A stretch of 64,000 nucleotides of DNA, taken from NCBI GenBank assembly GCA_963784895.1, contig CAWATM010000012.1, forward strand, positions 1 through 64,000. The letters are read 5' to 3'. The notes under the pieces are model-generated. The model did no database searches. It worked only from the letters and a program-made list of their open reading frames with translations, and was not told the DNA's origin. The stretch comes from Gaiellasilicea sp963784895. GTDB lineage: Bacteria > Actinomycetota > Thermoleophilia > Gaiellales > Gaiellaceae. Made by a program: the position numbers and the translations under genes. This document shows positions 53,606 through 62,877 of this stretch, one piece after another; position 1 is the stretch's first letter; each line of letters opens with the position of its first letter.

Positions 53606-55503
53606 CCGCCGGCGCGTGGCTCTGCCTGCTGGCGCCCCTGGCCGGCGCGCTCGCGATCGCGCTGCTCGGCGGCTCGATCTCGCGGCGCACCGCCGCCTGG
53701 ATCTCGACCGCCTCCGTCTTCACGGCCTTCGTCGGAGCGATCGTGTCCTTCGTCGGCCTGCTCGGCCGCGAGCACGAGGAGCGCGAAGTCGTCACGACCG
53801 CGTACACGTGGCTCGCGACGCCGAACTTCCGGGTCGACCTCTCGCTGCTCGTCGACCCGCTCTCGGTGACGATGATGTTGATCGTCTCGGGCGTCGGCGG
53901 CCTGATCGTCCTCTACTCGATCGGCTACATGGACGGCGACCCCGAGGAGCGGCGCTACTTCGCCTACATGGCGCTCTTCGTCTTCTCGATGTTGCTGCTC
54001 GTGCAGGCGGGGAACTTCCTGCTCCTGCTCGCCGGCTGGGGCCTCGTCGGCCTCGCCTCCTACCTCCTGATCGGCTTCTGGCACGAGCGGCCCGAGGCGG
54101 TAGCGGCGGCGAAGAAGGCGTTCGTGATGAACGCGTTCGGCGATGCGACGATGGCGCTTGCGTTCTTCGTCCTGATGTGGCAGACGGGGACGCTGAACTT
54201 CGAGGTGTCCTTCGAGGGTGCCGCCGGGCTCTCGCAGACCGCGGTCAACCTCGTCGCGCTCGGCCTGCTCGGCGGCGCAGTGGCCAAGTCGGCCCAGATC
54301 CCGCTCCACACCTGGCTGCCCGACGCAATGGAGGGGCCGACGCCCGTCTCGGCGCTGATCCATGCCGCGACGATGGTCACCGCCGGTGTCTACCTGATCG
54401 TCCGGGCGCACCCCATCTTCGAGCTGGCGCCGTCGATCTCCGACCTCGCCGCGGGCCTCGGCGCGATCACGCTGCTCGTCGCCGGCCTCGTCGCGCTGGT
54501 GCAGACGGACATCAAGCGCGTGATCGCCTACTCGACGATGTCCCAGATCGGCTACATGTTCCTCGGCGCGGGTCTCGGCGCCTACGGCAGCGCGATGTTC
54601 CACCTGATGACGCACGCCTTCTTCAAGGCGCTGCTCTTCCTGGCGGCGGGCGTCATCATCCACCACCTCGCAGGCGAGCAGGACATCCGCAAGATGGGCG
54701 GCCTCCGCGGCGCGATGCCGAAGACGTACGTCGCCTTCCTCGTCGGGTCGCTCGCCCTGGTCGGGATCCCGCCTCTCTCCGGCTTCTTCTCCAAGGACTC
54801 GATCCTCGCCTCGGCTCTCGCGAGCGGCGGCTACGGACAGGTTCTGTTCGTCGCGGGCCTGGCCGGGACGCTGCTGACGGGGATCTATACGTTCCGGCTC
54901 TTCTTCCGGGTCTTCCTCGGCGAGCCTTCGCCGCTCGTCACCGAGCACGCGCACGGGCACGGCCATGGCGAGGGGCCGTGGACGATGATGTGGCCGGTCG
55001 CGATCCTTGCCGTCCTCTCGGTCGTCGGCGGCTGGCTGCAGATCGCGGGCGTCTGGCATCCCTTCGGCGAGTGGCTCGACCCGGTCGCCTTCGGCCGCGA
55101 GCACCTCGCGCTCGTCGAGCCGACCGTGTCCCAGGACTACGTCACGAGCGCGATCGCAGTCGGCCTCGGTCTGATCGGCATGTACGTCGCGTGGACGCTG
55201 TACGGCGCCCGCAGCCGGCCGGTGCCGCGGAACGCCGCCGTCCAGGACGCGCTCGAGCACAAGCTCTGGTTCGACGAGCTCTACGACCTGATCCTCTACA
55301 AGCCCGCCGTCCTGCTCACGCGTGGCCTCCGCCGCGGCGTCGAGGAGCCGCTGATCGGCGGTTCGATCTCGGGTGTGACGGTCGGTACGCGTGAGACCGC
55401 GGGCGCCGTCGGCGAGGCCCAGACCGGCTACCTGCGCAGCTACGCCCTCGCGATCGCCCTCGGCGTCGCAATCCTCGTCGTCGTCTTCGTCAGCGTCCAA
55501 TGA
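53602..55503 (+). CDS. nuoL: NADH-quinone oxidoreductase subunit L
   Basis: 633-aa antiporter-like proton-pumping subunit with the long lateral helix at its C-terminus. FVMNAFGDATMALAFFVLMWQTG, PLHTWLPDAMEGPTPVSALIHAATMVTAGVYLIVR, DIKRVIAYSTMSQIGYMFLGAG and HLMTHAFFKALLFLAAGVIIH are conserved. A His-rich stretch lies at about residues 449-455 (HAHGHGHG). ATG overlaps the nuoK stop. Confidence 0.97.
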   Translation: MTAGAWLCLLAPLAGALAIALLGGSISRRTAAWISTASVFTAFVGAIVSFVGLLGREHEEREVVTTAYTWLATPNFRVDLSLLVDPLSVTMMLIVSGVGGLIVLYSIGYMDGDPEERRYFAYMALFVFSMLLLVQAGNFLLLLAGWGLVGLASYLLIGFWHERPEAVAAAKKAFVMNAFGDATMALAFFVLMWQTGTLNFEVSFEGAAGLSQTAVNLVALGLLGGAVAKSAQIPLHTWLPDAMEGPTPVSALIHAATMVTAGVYLIVRAHPIFELAPSISDLAAGLGAITLLVAGLVALVQTDIKRVIAYSTMSQIGYMFLGAGLGAYGSAMFHLMTHAFFKALLFLAAGVIIHHLAGEQDIRKMGGLRGAMPKTYVAFLVGSLALVGIPPLSGFFSKDSILASALASGGYGQVLFVAGLAGTLLTGIYTFRLFFRVFLGEPSPLVTEHAHGHGHGEGPWTMMWPVAILAVLSVVGGWLQIAGVWHPFGEWLDPVAFGREHLALVEPTVSQDYVTSAIAVGLGLIGMYVAWTLYGARSRPVPRNAAVQDALEHKLWFDELYDLILYKPAVLLTRGLRRGVEEPLIGGSISGVTVGTRETAGAVGEAQTGYLRSYALAIALGVAILVVVFVSVQ

Positions 55504-56933
55504 CGACCGCGCTGATCACCCTGCCGCTCGCAGCCGCGCTCGTCGTCTGGCTGCTGCCGCTCCCGGGCCGCGCCGCCGGGACGCTCGCGTTGCTCGCAGG
55601 GCTCGCCGAGGTGACGCTCTGGGCGGTCGCGGTCGGTCAGTTCGACTTCGCCCAGGGACTCCAGCTCGAGGACCGGCACAGCTGGTTCAGCGACCTCGGG
55701 GTCTCCTACCACGTCGGCTTCTACGGTTTCTCGCTCTTTCTCGCCGGGCTCACGGTCGTGGTCTGCACGATTGCGATCGCCTATGCGATCTGGGCGGGCG
55801 GCGACCGCAGCCGCGGCTACCACGGCCTGCTGCTCTTCCTGATGGGCTCGATCGTCGGCGTCTTCACCGCCCAGGACCTGCTCGTCTTCTACGTCTTCTT
55901 CGAGGCGATGCTGATCCCGATCTACGTCCTGATCGGCGTCTGGGGCGGGCCGCGCCGGCTGCGCGCGACCGCGACCTTCGTCATCTACACGATGGCCGGG
56001 TCGCTCTTGATGCTCGCGTCGATCATCGTCTTCGGGCTCTCCCAGGGCACGTTCTCGCTCGTCGACTCCGGCGTCTCGTCGAACGACTGGGTCTTCCTCG
56101 GCTTCCTGCTCGCGTTCGCCGTCAAAGCCCCGATTTTCCCCTTCCACGGCTGGCTCGTCGACGCCTACCGCGAGTCGCCGCCCGAGGTGGCCGCGATCCT
56201 CTCCGGTGTCGTCTCCAAGGCAGCGGTCTACGGCCTCTTGCGGATCGTGATCGCGAAGTTCCCGGAGCCCGTCGAGCAGTTCCAGTCGACGATCCTCGCC
56301 TTCGCCACGATCGGCCTGATCTACGCGTCGGTGCTCGCGTTCCGCGCGCCCGACATCCGCAGCGTGACGGCGTACTCATCGATGGCGCAGATGGGTCTGA
56401 TCACGATCGGGCTCTTCTCGCTGAACGAGCTCGGGATTGCCGGGGCGATTGTCCAGTCGGTCGCGCACGGTCTCGTCTCGGCGACTCTGTTCCTGCTCGC
56501 CGGCATGGTCGAGCTGCGCACCGGCACGAGCTCGTTCGCCGGCCTCGGCGGGATGGCGCGCGGACGGCCGGTGCTGGCCACGCTGCTGATGACGACCGGG
56601 ATCGTCGCGCTCGCCGTGCCCGGCTCGGTCGCGTTCGCGGGGGAGTTCCTGATCCTGGCGGGGATCTACGGCGTCGGCTGGGGTTGGTCGGTCGTCGGCG
56701 CCGCTGCGATCGTGCTCGCGGCGATGTACATGCTGCGGCTGATCTCGGCCGTGCTCCACACTGCGCGCGGACGCGACGTGCGTGAGGACGCGCCGGACGT
56801 GCGGCCGGTCGAGCTGGCGATCGTGGTGCCGCTCGTCGCACTGCTGCTCGTGCTCTCCGCCTGGCCGGCCTCGATCTCCGAGCGCGCCTTCCCGCTGATC
56901 GCGGACGGCCAGCAATCCGAGGCGACGCCGTGA
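55500..56933 (+). CDS. nuoM: NADH-quinone oxidoreductase subunit M
   Basis: 477-aa antiporter-like subunit. LLVFYVFFEAMLIPIYVLIGVWGG (key Glu), FLLAFAVKAPIFPFHGWLVDAYRESPPEVAAILSGVVSKAAVYGLLR and DIRSVTAYSSMAQMGLITIGLFS are typical. ATG overlaps nuoL; its stop overlaps nuoN. Confidence 0.97.
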   Translation: MTTALITLPLAAALVVWLLPLPGRAAGTLALLAGLAEVTLWAVAVGQFDFAQGLQLEDRHSWFSDLGVSYHVGFYGFSLFLAGLTVVVCTIAIAYAIWAGGDRSRGYHGLLLFLMGSIVGVFTAQDLLVFYVFFEAMLIPIYVLIGVWGGPRRLRATATFVIYTMAGSLLMLASIIVFGLSQGTFSLVDSGVSSNDWVFLGFLLAFAVKAPIFPFHGWLVDAYRESPPEVAAILSGVVSKAAVYGLLRIVIAKFPEPVEQFQSTILAFATIGLIYASVLAFRAPDIRSVTAYSSMAQMGLITIGLFSLNELGIAGAIVQSVAHGLVSATLFLLAGMVELRTGTSSFAGLGGMARGRPVLATLLMTTGIVALAVPGSVAFAGEFLILAGIYGVGWGWSVVGAAAIVLAAMYMLRLISAVLHTARGRDVREDAPDVRPVELAIVVPLVALLLVLSAWPASISERAFPLIADGQQSEATP

Positions 56934-58393
56934 TCGAGACGCCGACGGTCGACTGGCTGGCGCTGGCGCCGACGCTGGCGCTGCTCGGCGCATCCGGCGT
57001 GGCATTGCTCGGGAGCGTGCTGGTGCCGTGGTGGATGCGGCGGATCTTCTCCGCGTTGGTCGCGTTCGCCGGCTTCATCACTGCCGGGGTCTTCGCTGCG
57101 ATCGTCTTCGACGAGTCCGCCGAGGGGCGCTCGCTGATCGCCGAGTCGTTCACCCGCGACCGGCTCGGCGCCTTCGCCGCGCTGATCGTCGCCGGCGCCG
57201 GCGCTCTCACGGTGCTCGTCTCCTGGGGCGACCGGCGGCGGGACCACGTCGGCGAGTACTACGCCCTCCTCGCCGCGGCCGGCGCGGGCATGGTCTTCTT
57301 CGTCACAGCTTCGAACCTGATGACGCTGTTCCTCGGGCTCGAGTGGTTCTCGATCGCGCTCTACATCCTCTGTGCGATGGACACCCATCGCGAGGCATCG
57401 CTCGAGTCGGGGCTGAAGTACCTGATCGTGGGCGCGTTCGGCTCCTCGATCCTGCTCTTCGGGTCGGCGCTCGTCTACGGTGCGACGGGGACGATCGCCT
57501 TTTCCGAGATCGCGGACGTCGGCGCAAGCGACGACGCCCTTCGTCTCGCGGGGCTCGCGATGTTGATCGCCGGCCTCGGCTTCAAGGCGTCGGCGGCGCC
57601 GTTCCACATGTGGACGCCCGACGTCTACCAGGGTGCCCCGACCTCCGTGACCGCCTTCATGTCGGCCGCGACGAAGGTCGCAGCGCTCGTGGTGACGCTG
57701 CGGCTGCTCGTCGTCGCCTTCCCGGAGCAGGAGGAGCTTTGGACGGTCGCGATCGCGGTGATCGCGATCGTGTCGCTTGCGGTCGGCAACCTCGCTGCGC
57801 TCGTGCAGCGCGACGTCAAGCGGCTGCTCGCCTACTCGTCGGTCTCGCACGCGGGCTTCATGCTGATCGCGATCGCCGCGAACAACGAGCTCGGCGGCCG
57901 GGCGCTCCTCTACTACCTGATCCCGTACGGAGCGATGTCGATCGGCTCGTTTGCGGTCGTCGCCGCACGCGAGCGGGAGCTCCAGGCGCCGGTGACGCTC
58001 GACAACCTCGGCGGTCTCGGTTGGGAGCGGCCGTTCCTCGGCGCCGCGCTCTGGGTCTTCATGCTCGGCTTCATGGGGATGCCCCTCACCGGCGGCCTGA
58101 TCGGGAAGTTCTACGTCTTCTCGGCCGCCTACGAGGCTGGCTGGTGGTGGCTGATCGTCGCGGGCGTGATCGCGACCGCGATCTCGCTCTACTACTACCT
58201 CGCCGTGATTCGCGCGATCTACCTGCGGCCGGCGGCGGAGCTGCGGCCCGCAATCGCAGGCGGCTCGCCGCCGCTCGACCTCCCGCTCCAAACCGCGGTC
58301 CTGCTTGCGGTCGGCGTCACGATCGGCTCGTTCTTCTTCGTCCAGCCGCTGATCGACCTCGCCGGCGACGCCGCTGCGTCGCTGCCGTTCTAG
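56930..58393 (+). CDS. nuoN: NADH-quinone oxidoreductase subunit N
   Basis: 487-aa third antiporter-like subunit. SNLMTLFLGLEWFSIALYILCAM, GLGFKASAAPFHMWTPDVYQGAPTSVTAFMSAATKVAAL and DVKRLLAYSSVSHAGFMLIAIAA are diagnostic. GTG 56930. Last gene of the operon; 12 bases separate it from a convergent membrane gene, and no clear terminator was seen. Confidence 0.97.
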   Translation: MIETPTVDWLALAPTLALLGASGVALLGSVLVPWWMRRIFSALVAFAGFITAGVFAAIVFDESAEGRSLIAESFTRDRLGAFAALIVAGAGALTVLVSWGDRRRDHVGEYYALLAAAGAGMVFFVTASNLMTLFLGLEWFSIALYILCAMDTHREASLESGLKYLIVGAFGSSILLFGSALVYGATGTIAFSEIADVGASDDALRLAGLAMLIAGLGFKASAAPFHMWTPDVYQGAPTSVTAFMSAATKVAALVVTLRLLVVAFPEQEELWTVAIAVIAIVSLAVGNLAALVQRDVKRLLAYSSVSHAGFMLIAIAANNELGGRALLYYLIPYGAMSIGSFAVVAARERELQAPVTLDNLGGLGWERPFLGAALWVFMLGFMGMPLTGGLIGKFYVFSAAYEAGWWWLIVAGVIATAISLYYYLAVIRAIYLRPAAELRPAIAGGSPPLDLPLQTAVLLAVGVTIGSFFFVQPLIDLAGDAAASLPF

Positions 58394-58405
58394 CTGCGAA
58401 GATCC

Positions 58406-58801
58406 CTAGAGAGTCGCTTCGCTCCCGGTCTCAGCCTTTGTGCGCCTCGTGCGCGGCGCGGCCGCAGAGGCTACGACGAGCGCCTGAACGGCGAAGATCG
58501 CGAGCGCGGCCACCACGCCGGTGATGCCGACCACCGGCGGCGGCCCTTCCGCGAGCAGCGGCGCCCGCACCGCCGTGGCGAGCAGGACGAACGGGAGCGC
58601 GAGCGCAGAGAGCACGGCGAGGCTACGGTCGTGCGGCCTGGCTTTGGAGCCGTCGAGGACGTCGCCGAGGCCGTGGAGCGCCGCGAGCGCGACGACCGGT
58701 ACGGCGGCGACGAGGGCGTAATAGGCGAGCGAGTGACGGCCGGCGGCGTCCGCGAGCGCGGCGCCGAGAACGAGGGCAACGGAGGCAAGTCGCATTGTCA
58801 T
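58406..58801 (-). CDS. Small membrane protein of unknown function
   Basis: 131-aa protein with four predicted helices (about 5-18, 26-46, 63-81, 90-113) and a charged C-terminus. HSLAYYALVAAVPVVALAALHGLGDVLDG is the most distinctive part. No family recognised. ATG 58801, or the ATG two codons further in. Divergent from the UPF0173 gene, convergent with nuoN. Confidence 0.65.
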   Translation of the reverse strand: MTMRLASVALVLGAALADAAGRHSLAYYALVAAVPVVALAALHGLGDVLDGSKARPHDRSLAVLSALALPFVLLATAVRAPLLAEGPPPVVGITGVVAALAIFAVQALVVASAAAPRTRRTKAETGSEATL

Positions 58802-58847
58802 GAGCCGATGTTCGACCCCGGTTCGGACGGTCCTCTAGGCTCCCGGC

Positions 58848-59573
58848 ATGGCAACCACACTCACGTGGCTCGGGCACGCGGCATTCCGCGTCGACACCCC
58901 GAGCGGTAAGCGCATCTACGTCGATCCGTTCCTGAACGGCAATCCGAAATGCCCGGACAACGAGAAGGAGCCGGAACGCGTCGACGCGATCTACATCACC
59001 CATGGGCACAACGACCACGTCGGCGACACGCTCGATCTCTACAAGACGTTCCAGTGCCCGGTGATCGCTCCGGTCGAGGTTCGCGACCTGCTCGGGATGA
59101 TGGGCTGCGAGGCCGAGGGCCCGCACGACCCGAACAAGGGCGGCACTGTCGACCTCGACGGGGTCAAGGTCACGCTCGTGCACGCGCAGCACTCGTCCAG
59201 CTACATGGCCGACGCCCCGCCCGGCTCTCCGCGCGAGTGGGAGATCGTCTACACGGGCGAGCCGTGCGGGCTCGTCTTCGATTTCGGCGAGGGGCCGAAG
59301 CTCTATTTCGCCGGCGACACGAACGTCTTCGGCGACATGGCGCTGATCGCACGGCTCTACGCCCCGGACATCGCGATCCTGCCGATCGGCGGCCACTTCA
59401 CGATGGATCCAAAGGAGGCGTCCGTCGCGCTCGAGCTCCTGAACGTCACGCGGTGCATCCCTTGCCACTACGGCACGTACCCAATTCTCGCAGGCACGCC
59501 GGAGCAGCTCCGCGAGCTGGCGCCGGGGGTCGAGGTGATCGCCCCGGAGCCGGGAGAGTCGATCGAGCTGTGA
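58848..59573 (+). CDS. UPF0173 metallo-beta-lactamase-fold hydrolase
   Basis: 241-aa MBL-fold protein. LTWLGHAAFRVDTPSGKRIYVDPFL, metal-binding ITHGHNDHVGDT (HxHxDH), VHAQHSSSY, FAGDTNVFGDM and the late CIPCHYGTYPIL give the complete ligand set. Family function is unsettled (related to UlaG-like lactonases). ATG 58848. The stop overlaps the next gene's GTG. Confidence 0.9.
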   Translation: MATTLTWLGHAAFRVDTPSGKRIYVDPFLNGNPKCPDNEKEPERVDAIYITHGHNDHVGDTLDLYKTFQCPVIAPVEVRDLLGMMGCEAEGPHDPNKGGTVDLDGVKVTLVHAQHSSSYMADAPPGSPREWEIVYTGEPCGLVFDFGEGPKLYFAGDTNVFGDMALIARLYAPDIAILPIGGHFTMDPKEASVALELLNVTRCIPCHYGTYPILAGTPEQLRELAPGVEVIAPEPGESIEL

Positions 59574-59839
59574 GGGAGCGCTGGTTCGGCGCGACGGGCC
59601 GCCGGGTCCCCGAGCTCGCGCTCGAGGGCACGCTGGACGTCGAGGGTGCGCTCCTGCTCGACGACGTCGGCGACCTTGCCCGCCTCCAGAAGGCGCACGC
59701 GCAGGGCACGCCGGTCGTCGTTCGGGCGGCGACCCCGGAGGCCGTGAAGGCGGCGCTGGCGCGCCCGGAGGTCGCGAGCGTGCTCGTTCCGGCCGAGGAG
59801 CTGCTCGCGCTCGACCTGACATCGCTGACATATGGCTAG
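59570..59839 (+). CDS. Protein of unknown function, 89 aa
   Basis: Small protein, opening VRERWFGATGRRVPELALEG, with an alternating alpha/beta pattern (VEGALLLDDVGDLARLQKA, PVVVRAATPEAVKAALARPEVASVLVP). It looks like a piece of an alpha/beta domain but I know no family. GTG 59570 in the stop of the hydrolase; its end overlaps the DUF1028 gene by 8 bases, so it is translationally linked on both sides. Confidence 0.65.
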   Translation: MRERWFGATGRRVPELALEGTLDVEGALLLDDVGDLARLQKAHAQGTPVVVRAATPEAVKAALARPEVASVLVPAEELLALDLTSLTYG

Positions 59840-60662
59840 ACCCGTCTCGACGTACTCGCTCGTCGCCTGCGACCTCGAGCGCGGCCAGTGGGGCGTTGCG
59901 ACGCAGTCGAAGTTCCTCGCCGTAGGCGCGATCGTGCCGTGGGCCGAACCGCAGGCGGGCGCGATCGCGACGCAGTCCTACGCGAATCCGCGCTACGGGC
60001 CGGACGGGCTGGCGCTGCTGCGGCAGGGGCTCGCGGCGGATGACGTCGTCTCGCGGCTGACGGAGGCGGACGACGGGCGGGATCAGCGGCAGGTCGGCGT
60101 CGTCGATGCTGCCGGACGCACCGCGACGTTCACGGGCGACGCGTGCCATGAGTGGGCGGGCGGCCGCACTGGCCCGGGTTACGCCGCGCAGGGGAACCTC
60201 CTCGTCTCGGGTGAGACCGTGGAAGCGCTCGCGGAGAGCTTCGAGTCTTCGGCGGGCTCCTCGCTCGCTGAGCGCCTGCTCGATGCGCTCGCGGCCGCGC
60301 AAGCAGCCGGCGGCGACAAGCGCGGCCAGCAGTCGGCGGCGCTGCTCGTCGTCGAGCGCGACGGCGGCTACGCCGGGCTCTCGGACGTCCTCGTCGACCT
60401 CCGCGTTGACGACCACGAGGCGCCGATCGAGGAACTTCGTCGCCTCTACGGTCTCCACCAGCAGCTATTCGGGTCGACGCCCCGCGGCCAGTGGCTCCCG
60501 GTCGACGACGAGCTGCGTGCCGAGCTCGACGGTCATCTCGCCAGGCTCGGGTACGAGCGTCTCGAGGACTGGGCAGGCGCGGCGAACCTCGAGGAGCGAG
60601 TCGACGGCGACGATGAGATCGACCCGGTCGTACTGAGCGAGCTGAGGAGGAGGCGGCAGTGA
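59832..60662 (+). CDS. DUF1028 family Ntn-hydrolase-like protein
   Basis: 276-aa protein. STYSLVACDLERGQWGVATQSKFLAVGAIVPWAEPQAGAIATQSYANPRYGPDGLALL is the DUF1028 signature, related to the Ntn-hydrolase fold; GNLLVSGETVEALAESFE and GGDKRGQQSAALLVVERDGGY follow. The C-terminal 80 residues match the small domain (peptidoglycan-binding-like) often fused to it. Enzymatic activity not established. ATG 59832; the stop overlaps the cupin gene. Confidence 0.88.
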   Translation: MARPVSTYSLVACDLERGQWGVATQSKFLAVGAIVPWAEPQAGAIATQSYANPRYGPDGLALLRQGLAADDVVSRLTEADDGRDQRQVGVVDAAGRTATFTGDACHEWAGGRTGPGYAAQGNLLVSGETVEALAESFESSAGSSLAERLLDALAAAQAAGGDKRGQQSAALLVVERDGGYAGLSDVLVDLRVDDHEAPIEELRRLYGLHQQLFGSTPRGQWLPVDDELRAELDGHLARLGYERLEDWAGAANLEERVDGDDEIDPVVLSELRRRRQ

Positions 60663-61285
60663 GTGGATACGAGATTGCGAGCCTGACGGGCGTCGAGTCG
60701 GTCAAAGGCCCGGGGACGCTGCAGTGGACGCCGCTGCGCAAGCACCTCGGGATCACGGCGTTCGGGATCAACGCGTACACGGCGACCGAGGCCGGCCAGG
60801 ACGTCGTCGAGGAGCACACCGAGGAGCGGCTCGGGCACGAGGAGGTGTACGTCGTCGTCGCGGGCCGGGCCACGTTCGTCCTCGACGGCGAGGAGCACGA
60901 GGTGCCGGCAGGCTCGGCCGTCTACCTCCGCGACCCGACCGTCAAGCGCTACGCGCGCGCCGAGGAGCCGGGCACGACCGTGCTCGCGATCGGCGGCAAG
61001 CCCGGCCGGCACGAGATCTCCGCCTGGGAGTACTTCTTTGCTGCGTATCCGAAAGCCGATGCGGGCGACTACGAGGGCGCGCTCGCCGAGCTCGACGCCG
61101 GGCTCGAGCAGAAGCCCGACCACCCCCCGCTCCTCTACCACCGCGCCTGCATCCTCGCGCGCCAGGGGGAACTGGACGAGGCGCGGGACGTTCTCGACCG
61201 AGCACTTGCAGGCGATCCCGAGCTGAAGGGCTGGGCCGATGAGGACGAGGACCTGGCGCCTCTACGCGTCTCCGGGGAGCCGTAG
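60659..61285 (+). CDS. Cupin and tetratricopeptide-repeat protein
   Basis: 208-aa two-domain protein. Residues about 40-115: cupin barrel (HTEERLGHEEVYVVVAGRATFVLDGEEHEVPAGSAVYLRDPTVKRYA) with possible metal-ligand His/Glu. Residues about 125-195: TPR-like helices (DYEGALAELDAGLEQKPDHPPLLYHRACILARQGELDEARDVLDRAL). Probable sensor or scaffold. GTG 60659 overlaps DUF1028; its 3' end overlaps the convergent Ldh-like gene by 24 bases. Confidence 0.85.
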   Translation: MSGYEIASLTGVESVKGPGTLQWTPLRKHLGITAFGINAYTATEAGQDVVEEHTEERLGHEEVYVVVAGRATFVLDGEEHEVPAGSAVYLRDPTVKRYARAEEPGTTVLAIGGKPGRHEISAWEYFFAAYPKADAGDYEGALAELDAGLEQKPDHPPLLYHRACILARQGELDEARDVLDRALAGDPELKGWADEDEDLAPLRVSGEP

Positions 61286-61993
61286 CCCGGACGCGCGGCG
61301 GCGCAGGTCCGGCACCGGGTCTGCCTCCGGGTGCGCGACGACGAGGACGGCGCCGAACCCCTCGCCGGCGAGGGCGCCGACGAGCAGCTCGAGACCCAGA
61401 GCGAGCGCGAAGGCCTTGTGCGCCTGCTCACCGCCGAACGGCACGAGGTCGTCCGAACTGGCTGCTCCGCGGAGCACGTCGCCGTAGGTGACGGCGCCCA
61501 TCGAGACGTCGGCGACGAGCGGCGCGCCGTCCGAGCTCGGGATCGCGATCGCGAGCGGGTTCGTCCCGGCGAGCGGCTCCCCGCCGTCCGGATGCGAGAG
61601 ACGCGCGGGGGAGGTCGCCGTCAGGGCTGCGGCGAGGCCGCCCTCGGCGAGCCTGCGGACGTACCAGCCGAGCATCCCGGTCGGGAAGCAGTTCGACGCG
61701 ACGACGACGCGCGCGTGGGCGGGCGGCGCGGCGAGCTGCGCGTCGACGATCGCGGCGAGTGTCAGGTAGCCGAGCGCGCCGTTGCCGTCCCAGCGCTCGT
61801 AGCCGGGCTCGGCGCGCTGCCGCTGCGGCGCGGAATCCGGCCGCAGGTCCGGCAGCGTCTCGAGCCAGTCGATCCTCGAGAGACCGTGCCCGAGCTTGCC
61901 GCGCGCCTCGGCGTCGAGGAAGTGGGCTGCGAGCGTGGCCGTATGGGCTTCGGAGAAGCCGAGGGCCGCGATCCGTTCCTCAGGCTGCCGCAC
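61262..61993 (-). CDS. Ldh-family (malate/L-lactate dehydrogenase type) oxidoreductase, short form
   Basis: 243-aa protein of the Ldh_2 superfamily, usually about 330-360 aa. Substrate-domain motif GKLGHGLSRIDWL with the catalytic His, GALGYLTLAAIVDAQL, ASNCFPTGMLGWYVRRLAEGG, LAGTNPLAIAIPSSDG and AFALALGLELLVGAL. It stops soon after the last motif, so the C-terminal part is missing. GTG 61993, overlapping the HAD gene. Activity uncertain. Confidence 0.8.
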   Translation of the reverse strand: MRQPEERIAALGFSEAHTATLAAHFLDAEARGKLGHGLSRIDWLETLPDLRPDSAPQRQRAEPGYERWDGNGALGYLTLAAIVDAQLAAPPAHARVVVASNCFPTGMLGWYVRRLAEGGLAAALTATSPARLSHPDGGEPLAGTNPLAIAIPSSDGAPLVADVSMGAVTYGDVLRGAASSDDLVPFGGEQAHKAFALALGLELLVGALAGEGFGAVLVVAHPEADPVPDLRRRASGLRLPGDA

Positions 61994-62756
61994 GCCGCCG
62001 AGCCGCCCAGACGGCCGCGCCGGCGCCGAGCACGAGCGGGATCCCGAGCAGCGCGTTCGGGTGGACCGCGTACGCACGCCTGGTCGGGAACGCGGACTCG
62101 TCGAAACGCAGGATCGGCCAGCCCCGGTCGAGCGCGATCTCCCGCAGCTGCCGGTCGGGATTGACGACGACCGGGTTCCCGACCGCTTCGAGGAAGGGCA
62201 GGTCGGTGTGGCTGTCCGAGTACGCCGTTGCGGCAGTGAGGTCGTAGCTGTGCTCGGCGGCGAGCTCGCGGATCGCCGCGGCCTTCCCTTGGCCGTGCGC
62301 GGCCCGGAGCGATCGGCCGGTGTAGACGCCGTCCTCGATCTCGCAGGTCGAGCCGATCGCGCCGTCGAAGCCGAGCTCGCGTGCGAGCTCCTCGACGATC
62401 TCCTGCAGCGTCGCGGAGACGACGTACGTCGGCTCGCCGCGGTCGCGGTGCTTTCCTGCGAGGACGAGCGCCTCTTGGTAGACGAGCGGTTTCAGCACCG
62501 GCTCCATCGCGTCGGCGACGAGGCTGCGTAGATCCTCGACGGCGAAGCCCTTCAGGATCATCAGGCCGTCCTCGGCCGCCTTTCGCACCGTCTCCGCGCT
62601 CGCCCCGCGTGCGGCGAAGAAGAGCTGCCACGCCGCTGCCTTCGCGAGCTGCCTGCGGCCGATCACCCCGTGCTCCCGGAACGCGCCGGCGAGCGCGAGC
62701 GCGCTCGAGCGCCGCAGCAGCGTCCGGTCGAGGTCGAAGAAGGCGGCCGCCTGCAT
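61980..62756 (-). CDS. HAD-IB family phosphatase (SerB-like)
   Basis: 258-aa hydrolase. Motif I AAFFDLDRTLL (nucleophile Asp), motif II VVSATLQE, motif III Lys GQGKAAAI and motif IV AYSDSHTDLPFLEAVG. C-terminal hydrophobic segment LLGIPLVLGAGAAVWAARR, possibly a membrane anchor, common in HAD-IB proteins linked to lipid or phosphoserine metabolism. ATG 62756 directly opens motif I. Confidence 0.9.
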   Translation of the reverse strand: MQAAAFFDLDRTLLRRSSALALAGAFREHGVIGRRQLAKAAAWQLFFAARGASAETVRKAAEDGLMILKGFAVEDLRSLVADAMEPVLKPLVYQEALVLAGKHRDRGEPTYVVSATLQEIVEELARELGFDGAIGSTCEIEDGVYTGRSLRAAHGQGKAAAIRELAAEHSYDLTAATAYSDSHTDLPFLEAVGNPVVVNPDRQLREIALDRGWPILRFDESAFPTRRAYAVHPNALLGIPLVLGAGAAVWAARRRAAA

Positions 62757-62877
62757 GGAGCGAGTGTACGGGTGTCGTGTCCTCACAAAATCCTCACGCA
62801 TTGCTTACCGGCTCCTGCGCTGGAGACCTCAGAGTTCGAGCATCGTGATCTGTGGGATCCCGAAAAGGAGACACGGA

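Noticed and set aside
54943..54969. His-Gly repeat in nuoL as a separate metal-binding or repeat element
   Set aside because: Short HAHGHGHG loop between helices of NuoL, in frame and of a type seen in loops of this subunit.
53062..55500. 812-codon minus-strand open frame opposite nuoJ-nuoL
   Set aside because: Composition (Asp, Arg, His, Glu repeats) is the antisense of membrane-helix codons; the plus-strand nuo genes fully explain it.
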